Positions 8,742 through 18,800 of a stretch of DNA of 64,000 nucleotides are shown in pieces. This stretch comes from CAYGVT01 sp964353355 (GTDB taxonomy: Archaea > Thermoplasmatota > DTKX01 > GCA-020343715): NCBI GenBank assembly GCA_964353355.1, contig CAYGVT010000066.1:1-64000 (forward strand), given 5' to 3'. Below the pieces are notes generated by a model that was not told the DNA's origin, made no database searches, and saw only the letters and a program-made list of their open reading frames with translations. The position numbers and the translations under genes were made by a program. Position 1 is the first letter of the stretch, and each line of letters opens with the position of its first letter.

Positions 8742-9898
8742 ATGGCGAGAAGAGCGCGAGCACCATCCCGGAAGGCGGCACCTGTCCAGCCCCTGCGTGC
8801 GAGACGCCTCCGCCCAGGCTGGCATTCCTGGACAGGTTCCTCACGCTTTGGATATTCATCGCGATGGTCCTCGGCGTCGGCCTGGGCTACGCCCTCCCGG
8901 ACATCGCGGACGCGCTAGACTCCGTCAAGGTGTTCGGTGTCTCGGCCCCCATCGCGGTGGGGCTGCTCGTCATGATGTACCCGCCGCTCGCGAAGGTCCA
9001 CTACGACGAGCTGGGGAGGCTCCGCCAGGCCAAGCGGATGCTCACGACGTCCCTCGTGCTCAACTGGGCCATCGGCCCTGTGCTCATGTTCGCGCTCGCA
9101 TGGCTCGCCTTCCCCGAGCCCGAGATGGCGCCGTTCCGGAACGGGCTCATCCTCGTCGGGCTCGCCAGGTGCATCGCCATGGTGCTCGTGTGGAACCTCC
9201 TCGCCAAGGGCGACTGCGAGTACTGCGCGGTGCTGGTCGCGCTCAACTCGGTGTTCCAGATAGCCATGTACTCCGTGCTCGCGTACCTGTTCATCACCGT
9301 GCTCACGCCCGTCGTCTCGCCCGGCTCCGAGGCCATCGTGGTCGACATCACGATGTGGGACATCGCCAGGAACGTGCTCGTCTTCCTGGGCATCCCGTTC
9401 GCGTTGGGCGTCGCGAGCTACTACGTCCTCGGGAGGATGAAGGGCCGCGAGTGGTACGACGGGACCTTCGCGCCGAGGATAAGCCCCCTCGCCCTCGTGG
9501 GGCTGCTCTTCACCATCGTCGTGATGTTCGCGCTTCAGGGGGAGAAGATCGTCAGAAGCCCGCTCGACGTCGTCCGCGTAGCCGTGCCGCTCGTCGCGTA
9601 CTTCCTGCTCATGTTCTTCCTGAGCTTCGCCCTTTCCCACAGGCTCGGCTTCAACTACTCCCAGTCGGCGACGCAGTCGTTCACGGCCGCGAGCAACAAC
9701 TTCGAGCTCGCAATCGCGGTCGCGGTCGCGACGTTCGGCATCGCGTCCCTGGAGGCCTTCACGACCGTCATCGGCCCCCTCATGGAGGTGCCTGTGCTCA
9801 TCGCGCTGGTGAACGTCTCCCTGTGGATCGGAAGGCGATACTACGACAGGGAAGGCGCTCCCGTCCGCGCGAAAGGGTCGACCCGTGGGTCGGGATAG
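8735..9898 (+). CDS. acr3: Acr3-type arsenite efflux permease
   Basis: The 387-residue protein has about ten membrane helices of the bile acid/arsenite transporter superfamily. The Acr3 signature VGLARCIAMVLVWN contains the conserved Cys146, needed for arsenite transport in characterised Acr3 proteins, and is followed by LAKGDCEYCAVLVALNS. The second half has the ATQSFTAASNNFELAIAVA motif. It exports As(OH)3, and often Sb(OH)3, driven by the proton gradient. GTG 8735 overlaps the last codons of the CcdA fusion, giving tight coupling. The start is earlier than in most homologues, giving a Cys-containing N-terminal extension of about 30 residues (CPAPAC) that might bind metal. Confidence 0.93.
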   Translation: MVDGEKSASTIPEGGTCPAPACETPPPRLAFLDRFLTLWIFIAMVLGVGLGYALPDIADALDSVKVFGVSAPIAVGLLVMMYPPLAKVHYDELGRLRQAKRMLTTSLVLNWAIGPVLMFALAWLAFPEPEMAPFRNGLILVGLARCIAMVLVWNLLAKGDCEYCAVLVALNSVFQIAMYSVLAYLFITVLTPVVSPGSEAIVVDITMWDIARNVLVFLGIPFALGVASYYVLGRMKGREWYDGTFAPRISPLALVGLLFTIVVMFALQGEKIVRSPLDVVRVAVPLVAYFLLMFFLSFALSHRLGFNYSQSATQSFTAASNNFELAIAVAVATFGIASLEAFTTVIGPLMEVPVLIALVNVSLWIGRRYYDREGAPVRAKGSTRGSG

Positions 9899-9965
9899 GC
9901 GGCCATGCGATGGAGGGGCCCATCCGGCGACACCTTAAAAGGCCGTTCATCGGTGGGGGGGCCGG

Positions 9966-10751
9966 ATGGAGCCACTGGTCCTGCTCGTGGTCGCGGTCGT
10001 CGCCGTGCTCCTCATCTCCTTCGTCTTCTCCATGTTCGGCCTGGGGGGCGCCGTGCTCTACACGCCCATCCTGTTCCTGCTCGGGTTCGCCGCCCTCACC
10101 TCCATCTCGACGTCGCTCACCATCAACCTCCTCGCCGTCCTGTCGGCGACCGCGGTCTACTACCGTCAGGGGCTGGTCGACGTGCGCCTCGCCGCGTGGT
10201 TCATACCGGGCGTTTGCGCGGGCGCCCTCGTGGGCGGGGCGGCCACCGGGTTCATCGACCCTGTCCTCCTCATGTGGACGTTCGCCGCGTTCTTGGTCGT
10301 GATGGGGCTGCGGATGGTGCTATCGAGGAGGGTGGACGCGCCCGGCCAGGATGCCTGCACGCTCACGCCCACGCCACGGCAGATCGCGGCCATCGTGGGC
10401 GTCAGCGTGGTCGTGGGTGTGCTCTCGGGGCTCATCGGCATCGGTGGTGGCATCATGATAGCCCCCTTCCTCATCTTCCTGTGCGACCAGCCCGTCAAGG
10501 GCACGGCGGGCACGACCGCGTTCATCGTCATCTTCTCCTCGCTCTTCGGCGTCATCGGCCACTCGGCCGTGCACAACATAGACCTCTGGCTCGTCGTGCC
10601 CACGGGCGTGGCCGCGCTCATCGGCTCCCAGGTGGGCGCACGCCGCATGGTGCGGACCGGTTCGGGCTCGGTGATGAAGGGGTTCGGCGTGGTGATGTGG
10701 GTGTTCGCCGCGGTCCTCGTCCTTAAGCTCCTCGGCCTCATGGAGATGTGA
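9966..10751 (+). CDS. TauE/SafE-family permease
   Basis: The 261-residue protein has about eight hydrophobic segments arranged as two homologous halves, each with a glycine-rich FGLGG or GIGGG motif near a membrane helix (residues 24-29 and about 159-163). This is the signature of the TauE/SafE (DUF81) family, which exports sulfite, sulfoacetate or related organosulfur anions. It follows acr3 on the same strand after 67 bases and ends the island. With thiol-redox genes upstream, a role in sulfur or sulfite export is plausible, but the substrate cannot be read from the sequence. Confidence 0.85.
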   Translation: MEPLVLLVVAVVAVLLISFVFSMFGLGGAVLYTPILFLLGFAALTSISTSLTINLLAVLSATAVYYRQGLVDVRLAAWFIPGVCAGALVGGAATGFIDPVLLMWTFAAFLVVMGLRMVLSRRVDAPGQDACTLTPTPRQIAAIVGVSVVVGVLSGLIGIGGGIMIAPFLIFLCDQPVKGTAGTTAFIVIFSSLFGVIGHSAVHNIDLWLVVPTGVAALIGSQVGARRMVRTGSGSVMKGFGVVMWVFAAVLVLKLLGLMEM

Positions 10752-10839
10752 ACGAGAGCAACGCAGGGGACGCTGATGGGGTCTCCGCGTCCCCGTCCGT
10801 GCGCCCGCGCAACCGTTAATACCCCGACCTGCCAATGCG

Positions 10840-12381
10840 GTGGGGCCGGAAGGGAGCCCCTTGGATGTCAAGCCAGACGGTGTAGGCCTCACGCTCGAGC
10901 AGGTGGCGCAGGTCGCTCGCGAGGGCGCGAGGGTCGTGCTGCCGCAGAAGGCGCGCAAGCGCATGGCGGACAGCCGCCGCGCGCTCGAGGGGATGCTGCG
11001 CAAGGGAGAGACCGTCTACGGGGTGAACACCGGCTTCGGCAGGCTCGCCGACACCAAGATAGACCCGGAGAGGGCCGAGGAGCTCCAGCGCCGGCTGGTG
11101 CTGTCGCACGCCTCTGGACTGGGGGAGCCGCTCGCGGCAGAGGTCGTGCGAGCCGCCATGCTGCTGCGGCTCAACACCTTCGCCAAGGGGCACTCGGCCG
11201 TCCGTGTCGCGCTCGCGGAAACGCTCGTGCGCATGCTCAACGCGCCCGTCACGCCCTACGTCCACTCCATCGGCTCGCTCGGGGCATCGGGCGACCTGGC
11301 GCCGCTCGCCGAGGTCGCGCTCCTGGTCCAAGGCAGGGGCCTCGCCATGACCGACGACGGCCGGGTCGTCGACGGCCGGAAGGCACTTCACGGTGCGGGC
11401 ATCGAGCCCCTCAAGCTGGCCTCGCGGGAGGGCCTCGCCCTCATCAATGGCACGCAGGTGATGACGGCCGCGGGCGCCCTCGCGCTCCTGGACATGGAGC
11501 ACCTGCTCAAGGCGGAGCTCGTGGCCACCGCGGTCGTCGCGGACGCGCTCGGCGCGCGCCGGTCCGCCTTCGACAGGAGGGTGTTCGAGGTGAGGCCCTA
11601 TCCCGGCGCCACGAGGGCCGCGGACGCGCTGCGACGCCTGCTCAAGGGCGGCGACCTCGACAGGGCGCTGCCCAAGAGCGTCCAGGACGCATACTCCATA
11701 CGGTGCGCGCCGCAGATAATCGGCGCCTCGCTCGACGCGGCCGCCTTCGCGCGGCGGCAGCTCGAGATCGAGCTCAACTCCGCGACGGACAACCCCCTGC
11801 TGTTCCCGGAGGACGGCGAGCACGTCTCGGGAGGCAACTTCCACGGGGAGCCCGTCGCGCAGGCGCTCGACCTGCTCTCCATCGCAATCGCGGACATCGG
11901 GACGCTGAGCGAGCGGCACACCAATCGCCTCCTGAACCCCAACCTCTCGGGCATGCCGCCGTTCCTCGCGAGCGAGCCCGGCCTGGACTCGGGGCTCATG
12001 ATGGCGCAATACACCGCCGCCGCGCTCGTCGAGGAGCTGCGCGCGCTCGCGCGCCCCGCGACCGTGGACAACGCATCCACGTCCGCCGACCAGGAGGACC
12101 ACGTGAGCCTTGGCATGCACGCCGCGCTCAAGGCCAGGCGGGGTGTGGAGCTGCTGCGCAACGTCGTGGCCATAGAGCTCGTGGCGGGCGTGCAGGCGCT
12201 CGACTTCCGCGCGCCCAAGCGCCCCGCAGAGGGGGTGGCGGAGGTGTACAACCTCGTGCGCCGCATCGTCCCGTTCTACAACGACGACCGCCCGCTCAAC
12301 GACGACCTGATGCGCGTGACGGAGCTGCTGCGCATCGGCGAGGTCGTCCGCGTCGCAGAGGCCCGGGTGGGGCCCCTGTAG
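10840..12381 (+). CDS. hutH: Histidine ammonia-lyase
   Basis: The 513-residue protein is a complete aromatic amino acid lyase. The Ala-Ser-Gly triad that cyclises to the MIO electrophile is at 149-151 within HSIGSLGASGDLAPLA. YGVNTGFG (residues 60-67) supplies the catalytic Tyr loop. It deaminates L-histidine to urocanate. The histidine-type reading is favoured by the overall match around GSLGASGDL; tyrosine or phenylalanine lyase is less likely. No urocanase or other hut genes lie nearby. A TATA-like GTTAATAC at about 10813 suggests a leaderless message at GTG 10840; TTG 10861 with a GGGAG upstream is an alternative. The queH gene follows at once and may be co-transcribed. Confidence 0.92.
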   Translation: MGPEGSPLDVKPDGVGLTLEQVAQVAREGARVVLPQKARKRMADSRRALEGMLRKGETVYGVNTGFGRLADTKIDPERAEELQRRLVLSHASGLGEPLAAEVVRAAMLLRLNTFAKGHSAVRVALAETLVRMLNAPVTPYVHSIGSLGASGDLAPLAEVALLVQGRGLAMTDDGRVVDGRKALHGAGIEPLKLASREGLALINGTQVMTAAGALALLDMEHLLKAELVATAVVADALGARRSAFDRRVFEVRPYPGATRAADALRRLLKGGDLDRALPKSVQDAYSIRCAPQIIGASLDAAAFARRQLEIELNSATDNPLLFPEDGEHVSGGNFHGEPVAQALDLLSIAIADIGTLSERHTNRLLNPNLSGMPPFLASEPGLDSGLMMAQYTAAALVEELRALARPATVDNASTSADQEDHVSLGMHAALKARRGVELLRNVVAIELVAGVQALDFRAPKRPAEGVAEVYNLVRRIVPFYNDDRPLNDDLMRVTELLRIGEVVRVAEARVGPL

Positions 12382-12399
12382 GCGGTGGGGGGCGCAACC

Positions 12400-13017
12400 G
12401 TGAGGGTGCTCTTCCACGCGTGCTGCGGACCGTGCTTCGTCGCGGTCGGGCCCGCCCTCGCTGCCGAGGGCCACGAGGTCGTGGGCTTCTTCTACAACCC
12501 GAACGTGATGCCCTACAAGGAGCACGAGGCGCGCCTCCAGGCGTTCGAGCGCGCATGCGAGGCGGGCCAAGTCGCCGCGGTCGTCGACGCCACCTACGAG
12601 CCAGAGAGATGGCTGAGGGGCGCGCTCGACGCCGAGCTGCGGTGCGAGTACTGCTACCGCGACCGTCTCTGCCGCGCCGCGAGGCGGGCAGCGGAGGAGG
12701 GCTTCGACGCGTTCACGACCAGCATCCTGGTGTCGCCCTACCAGAAGCACGAGCTCGCGCGCCGGGTCGGCGAGGAGGCCGCGGACCAGGAGGGCGTGGA
12801 GTTCCTCTACCGCGACCTGCGGCCACAGTGGAGGGAATCGCGCAGGCGCACGTTCGAGCTCGGGCTCTACCGCCAGAGATACTGCGGGTGCGTGTTCTCC
12901 GAGCGCGACCGGTACCTCGGTGTTCCCGAGGGGAGGGCCAAGACCGGCCCGACGGGGGCGGCGATGCCGCCCCGGCCAGCAAGGACGGCTGACGACAGAG
13001 GTCCGGGCGGGCCATAA
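12400..13017 (+). CDS. queH: Epoxyqueuosine reductase QueH
   Basis: The 205-residue protein has the DUF208/QueH pattern: HACCGPC at residues 7-12, NPNVMPYKEHEARL, RCEYCYRDRL (Cys82, Cys85), the TTSILVSPYQ motif and YCGCVFSERD (Cys162, Cys164). These cysteines hold the iron-sulfur cluster and adjacent iron of characterised QueH. The enzyme reduces epoxyqueuosine to queuosine in tRNA, the last step of the pathway, without the cobalamin used by QueG. GTG 12400 is chosen because MRVLFHACCGPC is the family N-terminus and a G-rich Shine-Dalgarno precedes it. tgt and queA lie just downstream on the other strand, so the function fits its surroundings. Confidence 0.92.
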   Translation: MRVLFHACCGPCFVAVGPALAAEGHEVVGFFYNPNVMPYKEHEARLQAFERACEAGQVAAVVDATYEPERWLRGALDAELRCEYCYRDRLCRAARRAAEEGFDAFTTSILVSPYQKHELARRVGEEAADQEGVEFLYRDLRPQWRESRRRTFELGLYRQRYCGCVFSERDRYLGVPEGRAKTGPTGAAMPPRPARTADDRGPGGP

Positions 13018-13082
13018 CGATTAAGTAGGTGGGGCACCCACATATCATCGGCGATGCCAATCGCTCATGGAGAGGGCCGGGG

Positions 13083-13622
13083 TTGGCCGACGCGGCTGCC
13101 GACGTGAAGGTGAGGGACCTCACGCCTGAGAGTAAGAGCGTGAACCTCACCGTGAAGGTTGTCTCCGTCGGCGCCCCGCAGTCGGTGGCCGCGAGGGACG
13201 GTGGCACGCGCACGGTCACCGAGATCGTCGTCGGTGACGAGACCGCCACCGTCGTCATGTCGCTCTGGGACGAGCAGTCCCGCGGCGTGCAGGCCAGCCA
13301 GGTACTGCACGTCGAGAATGGCTACGTCTCCCTCGTCAAGGGCCGCGTCCACCTCAACGTCGGCCGCTACGGTCGCCTCGGCAAGGGCCAGGGCGACATC
13401 ACCAACATCAACCGACAGCTCGATGTGTCCGAGGTCGACCACTCCTCGGGTCGCGGGGGCGACCGCGACCTGGGCGGCGCCATCGACCTAAGGTTCCGGA
13501 GAGGCCCCCCCGCGTCCACTGGCTGGGGCACGGACGAGGACGCGCGCGCCCGTGGCATCCGGGTCCGTCGTCGCGGTCGGTCCGACCGGGAACGCGAGGA
13601 CCGTCGAGGCCGCTACCGCTGA
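13083..13622 (+). CDS. OB-fold single-stranded DNA-binding protein
   Basis: The 179-residue protein begins with an OB-fold of the archaeal SSB/SOSS-B type: VKVRDLTPESKSVNLTVKVV, then TEIVVGDETATVVMSLWDEQ and a glycine-rich strand. A disordered tail from about residue 125 is rich in Gly, Asp and Arg and ends in RRRGRSDREREDRRGRYR-like basic repeats, suited to nucleic-acid contact. It probably coats single-stranded DNA in repair or replication, but RNA binding is also possible. TTG 13083 (GGAGAGG upstream) is favoured over the GTG at 13029, which adds an unconserved leader. Its 3' end overlaps the end of tgt on the other strand by 10 bases. Confidence 0.8.
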   Translation: MADAAADVKVRDLTPESKSVNLTVKVVSVGAPQSVAARDGGTRTVTEIVVGDETATVVMSLWDEQSRGVQASQVLHVENGYVSLVKGRVHLNVGRYGRLGKGQGDITNINRQLDVSEVDHSSGRGGDRDLGGAIDLRFRRGPPASTGWGTDEDARARGIRVRRRGRSDREREDRRGRYR

Positions 13623-14704
13623 GCGCCCCAGCCGGTCCTGAACTGCTCGAACGTCCCGGCCAGGATGGCCTCCCTCGCCCCCCGCACCAGGGCGAGGACC
13701 AGCGCCACGTTGTGGAACGAGACGAGGTGCATCCACCGGGGGTCGTTGGACCTCCAGAGGTGGTGAACGTAGGCGCGGTCGTACTCCGCGCACACGTGAC
13801 AGCCGCACGCTGGGTCCAGGGGTCGTTTGTCGCGGCCCATCGCCCCCCGCGTGATGTCATACCTCCCCGACTCGCACAGCACCGTACCGTGCCGTCCACC
13901 TCGGGTCGGGAACGCGGAATCGAACACATCGACCCCCATGGCGATCGAGTCCAGCAGCTCCCTGGGCGAGCCCACGCCCATGAGGTACCTGGGCCGTTCC
14001 TCCGGGAGCAGGCCGATGCTCCCCGCGATGGTCCTGTTCATCTCCCCGACGGGCTCACCGATGGAGAGGCCGCCGATGCCGTAACCGTCGAATGGCATCG
14101 CCCCAAGCTCGCGCGTGCTGCGCTCGCGCAGGTCCTCGAGCACACCGCCCTGGGTTATGGCGAACAGGAGCTGCCGCCCGCGGGGATGCGAATCCAGGCA
14201 TCTGCGTGCCCACTCGGACGTGCGTCGCGTCGATGCCTCGACCGCGCCGCGCTCGGCGCCGGCGACCGGGCAGTCGTCGAGCACCATCGCGACGTCGGCC
14301 CCGAGCCGGGACTCCACGTCCATGACCCCTTCTGGCGTGAGCGTGTGCGCCTCGCCCGTGACGGGGTGGCGGAACACGAGCCCCTCGTCCGTCCTCTTGA
14401 GCAGGATGCCCTTCTTGATGGTCTGGAACCCGCCCGAGTCCGTGAACAGAGCCCGCCGCCACCGCATGAAGGCGTGCAGCCCCCCCGCGGCCTCCACGTG
14501 CTCGACGCCCGGGCGTACCATTAGCGACCACGAGTTGGCGATGAGCGCGACCGCGCCCGCCTCCTCCAGCTCCCCAGGGGACAGGGTCCGCACGCTGCCC
14601 GTGGTGGCGACGGGCATGAAAAGGGGTGAGGGGACGTCCCCGTGCACGGTGGACAGCGTCCCGGCGCGCGCGCCCCCGTCCCTCCCGGCGAGCCGGAAGG
14701 TCAT
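13613..14704 (-). CDS. tgt: Queuine/preQ1 tRNA-guanine transglycosylase, bacterial type
   Basis: The 363-residue protein has the features of bacterial Tgt. They include DSGGFQ (catalytic Asp89), LDDC (Cys145), ITQGG, GGLSIGEP, YLMGVGSP and GVDVFDSAFPTR with nucleophile Asp262. The zinc site is CGCHVC (Cys300, Cys302, Cys305) plus His331. It swaps guanine 34 of GUN anticodons for the preQ1 base. It lacks the extra C-terminal PUA domain expected of archaeal Tgt, which modifies position 15 on the archaeosine route. Its ATG overlaps the TGA of queA, so the two genes are coupled. The GGRHG segment replaces the usual NARNG or SGRNG, a modest change beside the active site. Confidence 0.92.
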   Translation of the reverse strand: MTFRLAGRDGGARAGTLSTVHGDVPSPLFMPVATTGSVRTLSPGELEEAGAVALIANSWSLMVRPGVEHVEAAGGLHAFMRWRRALFTDSGGFQTIKKGILLKRTDEGLVFRHPVTGEAHTLTPEGVMDVESRLGADVAMVLDDCPVAGAERGAVEASTRRTSEWARRCLDSHPRGRQLLFAITQGGVLEDLRERSTRELGAMPFDGYGIGGLSIGEPVGEMNRTIAGSIGLLPEERPRYLMGVGSPRELLDSIAMGVDVFDSAFPTRGGRHGTVLCESGRYDITRGAMGRDKRPLDPACGCHVCAEYDRAYVHHLWRSNDPRWMHLVSFHNVALVLALVRGAREAILAGTFEQFRTGWGAQR

Positions 14705-15756
14705 CCCACCGACCCCCCCTGGACGAGCATGGCGTCGCCGAGAGAGTGGAAACGGTAGCCCTCGCGCTTCGCCAGCTCGTATGCGGAGAGGACGCGCTCC
14801 CTGCCCGCGTAGGCGGACACGAGCATGATGAGGGTCGACCTCGGGAGGTGGAAGTTGGTGAGCAGTCCCGAGTAGGGGAAGCGGAACCTGTAGGGCGGGT
14901 GGATGAAGAGGTCCGTCCACCCATCGAACGACCTGACGAGGCCGTCCGGGCCCGTCGCGCTCTCGAGCGTGCGCACCGTGGTCGTGCCGACGGCGATGAC
15001 CCTGCGGCCCCCGGCGACGGCGCGGTTGAGCGCCTCGGCGGCGTCCGCGCCCACGCTGGCCCGCTCCGCGTCCATGCGGTGGTCCTCCACGTGCTCCGCG
15101 CGCACGGGCTTGAAGGTGCCCACGCCCACGTGGAGCACGAGCTTGACCATCTCCACGCCGCGCGCGGCCATGTCATCCAGGAGCCCCGGCGTGAAATGGA
15201 GACCCGCCGTCGGCGCGGCGACCGAGCCGTCGACGCGCGCGAAGGTGGTCTGGTAGCGCGCAGGGTCCGTGAGACGCGAGCGGATGTAAGGCGGGGTGGG
15301 CATCTCGCCCCACCGGCGCATGACCGAGATGGCCGTCGCGCCCTCGGGCAGCCGCACGGTGAACCTGCCCTCCCCGAGCGATTCGACGAGCTCGGCCTCG
15401 ACCGCGTCCACACCGACCCCGAGCACCAGGCACGCGCCCTCCCGGAGGCCCTTGCCGCCGACCAGGCACTCGGTATAGCCACCCTCCCCCTCCGTGGCTG
15501 CGCCAGTGCCCAGGAACAGCAGCTCGACCTTGCCGCCAGTGGGCTTGCGGCATCGCACCCTCGCGGGAAGGACGCGCGACTCGTTGAGCACGAGGACGTC
15601 GCCCCCCGCCATCAGCCCGGGCAGGTCCTTGATGCGCCGGTGGGCGACGCCGCCGTCCGCCCCGAGCACCAGAAGCCGCGCATGCTCGCGCGGTTCCACA
15701 CCCGCCTGGGCGATGAACGATGTAGGGAGGTCATAGTCGTAGTCCGAGAGGGGCAC
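14701..15756 (-). CDS. queA: S-adenosylmethionine:tRNA ribosyltransferase-isomerase QueA
   Basis: The 351-residue protein is complete. It begins DYDYDLPTSFIAQ (family motif YDLPxxxIAQ), and carries VLNESRVLPARV, AAPTAGLHFTP, LHVGVGTFKPV, IAVGTTTVRTLES and the C-terminal NFHLPRSTLIMLVSA. QueA transfers and rearranges the ribosyl group of SAM onto preQ1-modified tRNA to make epoxyqueuosine. It is the first gene of a queA-tgt pair with a 4-base ATGA overlap. QueH, which acts on the QueA product, lies 1.7 kb away in the opposite orientation. QueA is a bacterial enzyme and rare or absent in most archaea, so the pair probably came by transfer. The gene is divergent from a large surface-protein gene. 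Confidence 0.95.
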   Translation of the reverse strand: MPLSDYDYDLPTSFIAQAGVEPREHARLLVLGADGGVAHRRIKDLPGLMAGGDVLVLNESRVLPARVRCRKPTGGKVELLFLGTGAATEGEGGYTECLVGGKGLREGACLVLGVGVDAVEAELVESLGEGRFTVRLPEGATAISVMRRWGEMPTPPYIRSRLTDPARYQTTFARVDGSVAAPTAGLHFTPGLLDDMAARGVEMVKLVLHVGVGTFKPVRAEHVEDHRMDAERASVGADAAEALNRAVAGGRRVIAVGTTTVRTLESATGPDGLVRSFDGWTDLFIHPPYRFRFPYSGLLTNFHLPRSTLIMLVSAYAGRERVLSAYELAKREGYRFHSLGDAMLVQGGSVG

Positions 15757-15853
15757 GCTGGCTCACGAGGGCGTTCCTGGTCAAAAGGATTGCGGCCCTC
15801 GCCCCCCCAAAAGCTGATATATGCCAGTCCTTCATATTTGGTGCTGAGGGGTT
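15757..15853. promoter_or_regulatory. Divergent promoter between queA and the surface protein gene
   Basis: TGATATAT near 15813-15820 is a plausible TATA box for the rightward gene, about 34-41 bases before its GTG. AT content rises around 15815-15840. No clear palindrome is seen. Confidence 0.4.
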
Positions 15854-18800
15854 GTGGCCCACACGTCGCCGTCTAGGATGCTCGGCCTCGTCGTCGCCCT
15901 CTTCGTGCTGGCCATCACCCTGCTCGCAGCGCTGGCGTTGGCCGAGCGAGAGGTCGTCAACGACGACTTCTCGCTGCCGGACCTCTCCGGGCCCGACGCC
16001 CGGCGGTGGAACGTGTCCACGACCGAGAGCACGGGCGCGGCATCCATCGGGGCAGGGTCGCTGGTGACCACCGTGGAGGGGCTTGGCCACGTCACGTGCA
16101 CGTCTGCAAGGCCCTTCGCGTGCGACAACATCACCCTCACCCTCGAGTGGCAATGGGACTCGGGCGACGGGGAGGCCCTCCGCATCGCCGTGGAGTCGTT
16201 CGTGGACGGGGGGTACCAGGACGCCATCCAGCTGGCCTGCCCCCGCGGGAACTGGCGGCTCCAGTTCCTGTCGCTTGGCAGCTTCCAGACATTCTGGATA
16301 GGGACGACCATTGCCCGACAGGGTATGCGTTACAACGTGTGCATCTCTCTCACGGGCAACCTCGCCGACGTGACGGTGCGCGAGGGGGCGACGGGGCCGT
16401 TCGTGGCATCCTACATCGACTTCCGGATGGACGGACTGCGGTCCCGCAACCGCATCGCCCTCTCCACCGTCGGCGACACCGCCGGGGAGACGCTCGTCGC
16501 GAGGTGGGACAACGTGGCCGTGGTGGACAGCGCGCTCCCGCCCAACACGGTCCCGCGCTGGCTCTCCGTCGGCCTGCTCGACGCCAGGGCGAATTTGACC
16601 TCCTACCACGACTTCAGCATCGTCATCGACGACGACCAGGAGCCCTGGGAGCTCCTCATCCGTAGCCCCTCGGCCCATGTGGTGTCCAGCGATGGCACCC
16701 TCGTCGGGTTCCTGTTCCCGACCCCGGGCATGCTCGTGACCGTACCGCTGGAGGTCTTCGACGGCATCTCGAGCGCGTGGAACAACGTGAGCTTCTACGT
16801 GGGCTACTTCAACTTCCCGCCGGAGCACGACCTCCCGGCCTCCATCACGGTGCCGGAGGGCGTCCCGACGCGCATCGACCTCGGCGCGCACATCTGGGAC
16901 AGGAACGACCCCTCGTCATCGCTGGTCCTCATCCCGAACCTGCCGTTCGTGGAGGTGGACGGGCTCATGCTCATCATCACCGCCCCCGAGGGGTCCGTCC
17001 GTTACGAGCTCAGGCTCCGCATCTCTGACGGGGTGAACGAGGTCGGCGCTATCATCGAGCTTCTGGTGGCCCATTTCGACGCACCGCCCGAGCTGCTGCC
17101 GATCCCGACGTTCTTCGTCGAGGAGGACCGCTGGTCGACGTTCGGATTGATGCCGTACATCAAGGACCCCGACACCCCGGTGGGGCTCATCGCGGTGGGG
17201 TGCGACTCGCCCAACTGCACCGTCTCGGGCCAGAATCTCGGCTTCCTCTACACGAGAGGTGGCGTGGCAGAGTTCGTGCACTTCTGGGTGGACGACGGCA
17301 CGACGACCGTGCATGGGAACCTCACCGTCATCATCGTGGAGGTGAATGACGCCCCTGTCATGGACATGGTGCCCGTCCAGTGCATCACGGAGGATGAGCC
17401 GGGTCGGGTATCGCTTGACATGTACATCCATGACGAGGAGACCGACCAGGGGAACCTCACCCTGATGTGCGAGCACCCGTCCATTGTCGAGGTGAGCGGG
17501 CTCGAGCTCACCTTCCTCTTCAAGACCCCTGCCGTGAACGAGGTCGTCGCCTTCATCGTCACCGATGGCAACTCCTCCTCCGACAGCTCGTTCCTCCTCG
17601 ACGTCATACCCGTCAACGACCCGCCCGTGGTGAGGACCATCGATGGCAAGCCGCCCCCCGTGAACCTCACCACCTACGCGACCAAGACCCTCGATGTGGA
17701 GGTCGTGTACTTCGACGAGGAGGGGGGGTTTTGCAACCTCATGCTCGAGTCCGACCTCGAGATGGCCTCCTTCCATAGCAGGCTGCTGCGCATCCAGCCG
17801 AGCTACGACGAGGTCGGCGTGCATGCGGTCAACATCGTGGTGAGGGACGAGGACCTCGCCGTCGGGAGTGCGGTCCTGATGGTCACGGTCCTCGACCCGT
17901 CCGAGGTGCCGCTCGAGGTCGAGTTCCTCCTGCCCCACGGGGGGCTGACGCTGACGGAGGGCGATTCGGTGGCCTTCTCGGTCCGCGTCTCCCACCCGGT
18001 CATGGGGTACCTGTCGTTCACCAGCGTCACGTGGGTCTCGGACCTCCAGGGTCCCCTAGGGACCACGGACGGCTCCCATGACATCCTCACGTTCTCCACC
18101 ATGGCCCTGCTGCCCGGCACCCACAACATCAGCGCCGTGGCCAACTCCGGCATGCTGCGCGGCGAGGCGACGGTGAGGGTCACGGTCGACGGGCTGCCCG
18201 AGGAGCGGCTCGGGGTCCCGGGGTCGATATATGCCATGAGCTTCTGCATCGTCATGGTCGTGGCCGGCATCGCGATGGCGGTCGCTTACACCCATTCCAA
18301 GCGGGTCACCACGGCGAGGGCTCCGACCCCGGGGACCGCCACTGTGGTGAGCGCCCCCGCATCGCCAAAGCCCCCCCTCAGGCCCGCACATGGCCTCGAG
18401 ACACGGATACAGGTCGTAAGGCCGATGCCCATCCCGGACGAGAAGATGGCGGGCATGCCGCGCATACCATCCAGGACGGCCGACGCCTGGTCGGCGGGCA
18501 CCGACACCGAAATGGTGGAGGGCGAGGCGCTCGAGGTGGTGTTCCAGGCCGCGCCAAGCCCGAGGGCGCCCATTGCCCCGGCACCTGCGGCCACGCCCGG
18601 GCCCGCCCCTCCTGCTCCCTCGACCCCTGCACCTGCATCTCCGCCCGCGCGCGCCCTGCCTCCGAGCATACCATCGGGAGCGTCCTCCAAGGCGGACATG
18701 AGGGCCAGCATCGCCGCGCTCAAGGCGGTCATCGAGGCGCTGCCGAACGGCGTGCCTCGCGAGCTCGGCCTCTACGACAGCTACACCATCGCGGAGAGGG

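Noticed and set aside
10813..12381. HutH as tyrosine or phenylalanine lyase
   Set aside because: MIO triad and surrounding motifs fit histidine lyase; without a measured substrate pocket the standard reading is kept.
13613..14704. Tgt as the archaeosine enzyme
   Set aside because: No PUA domain and the sequence around the nucleophile and zinc site is bacterial; it also overlaps queA.
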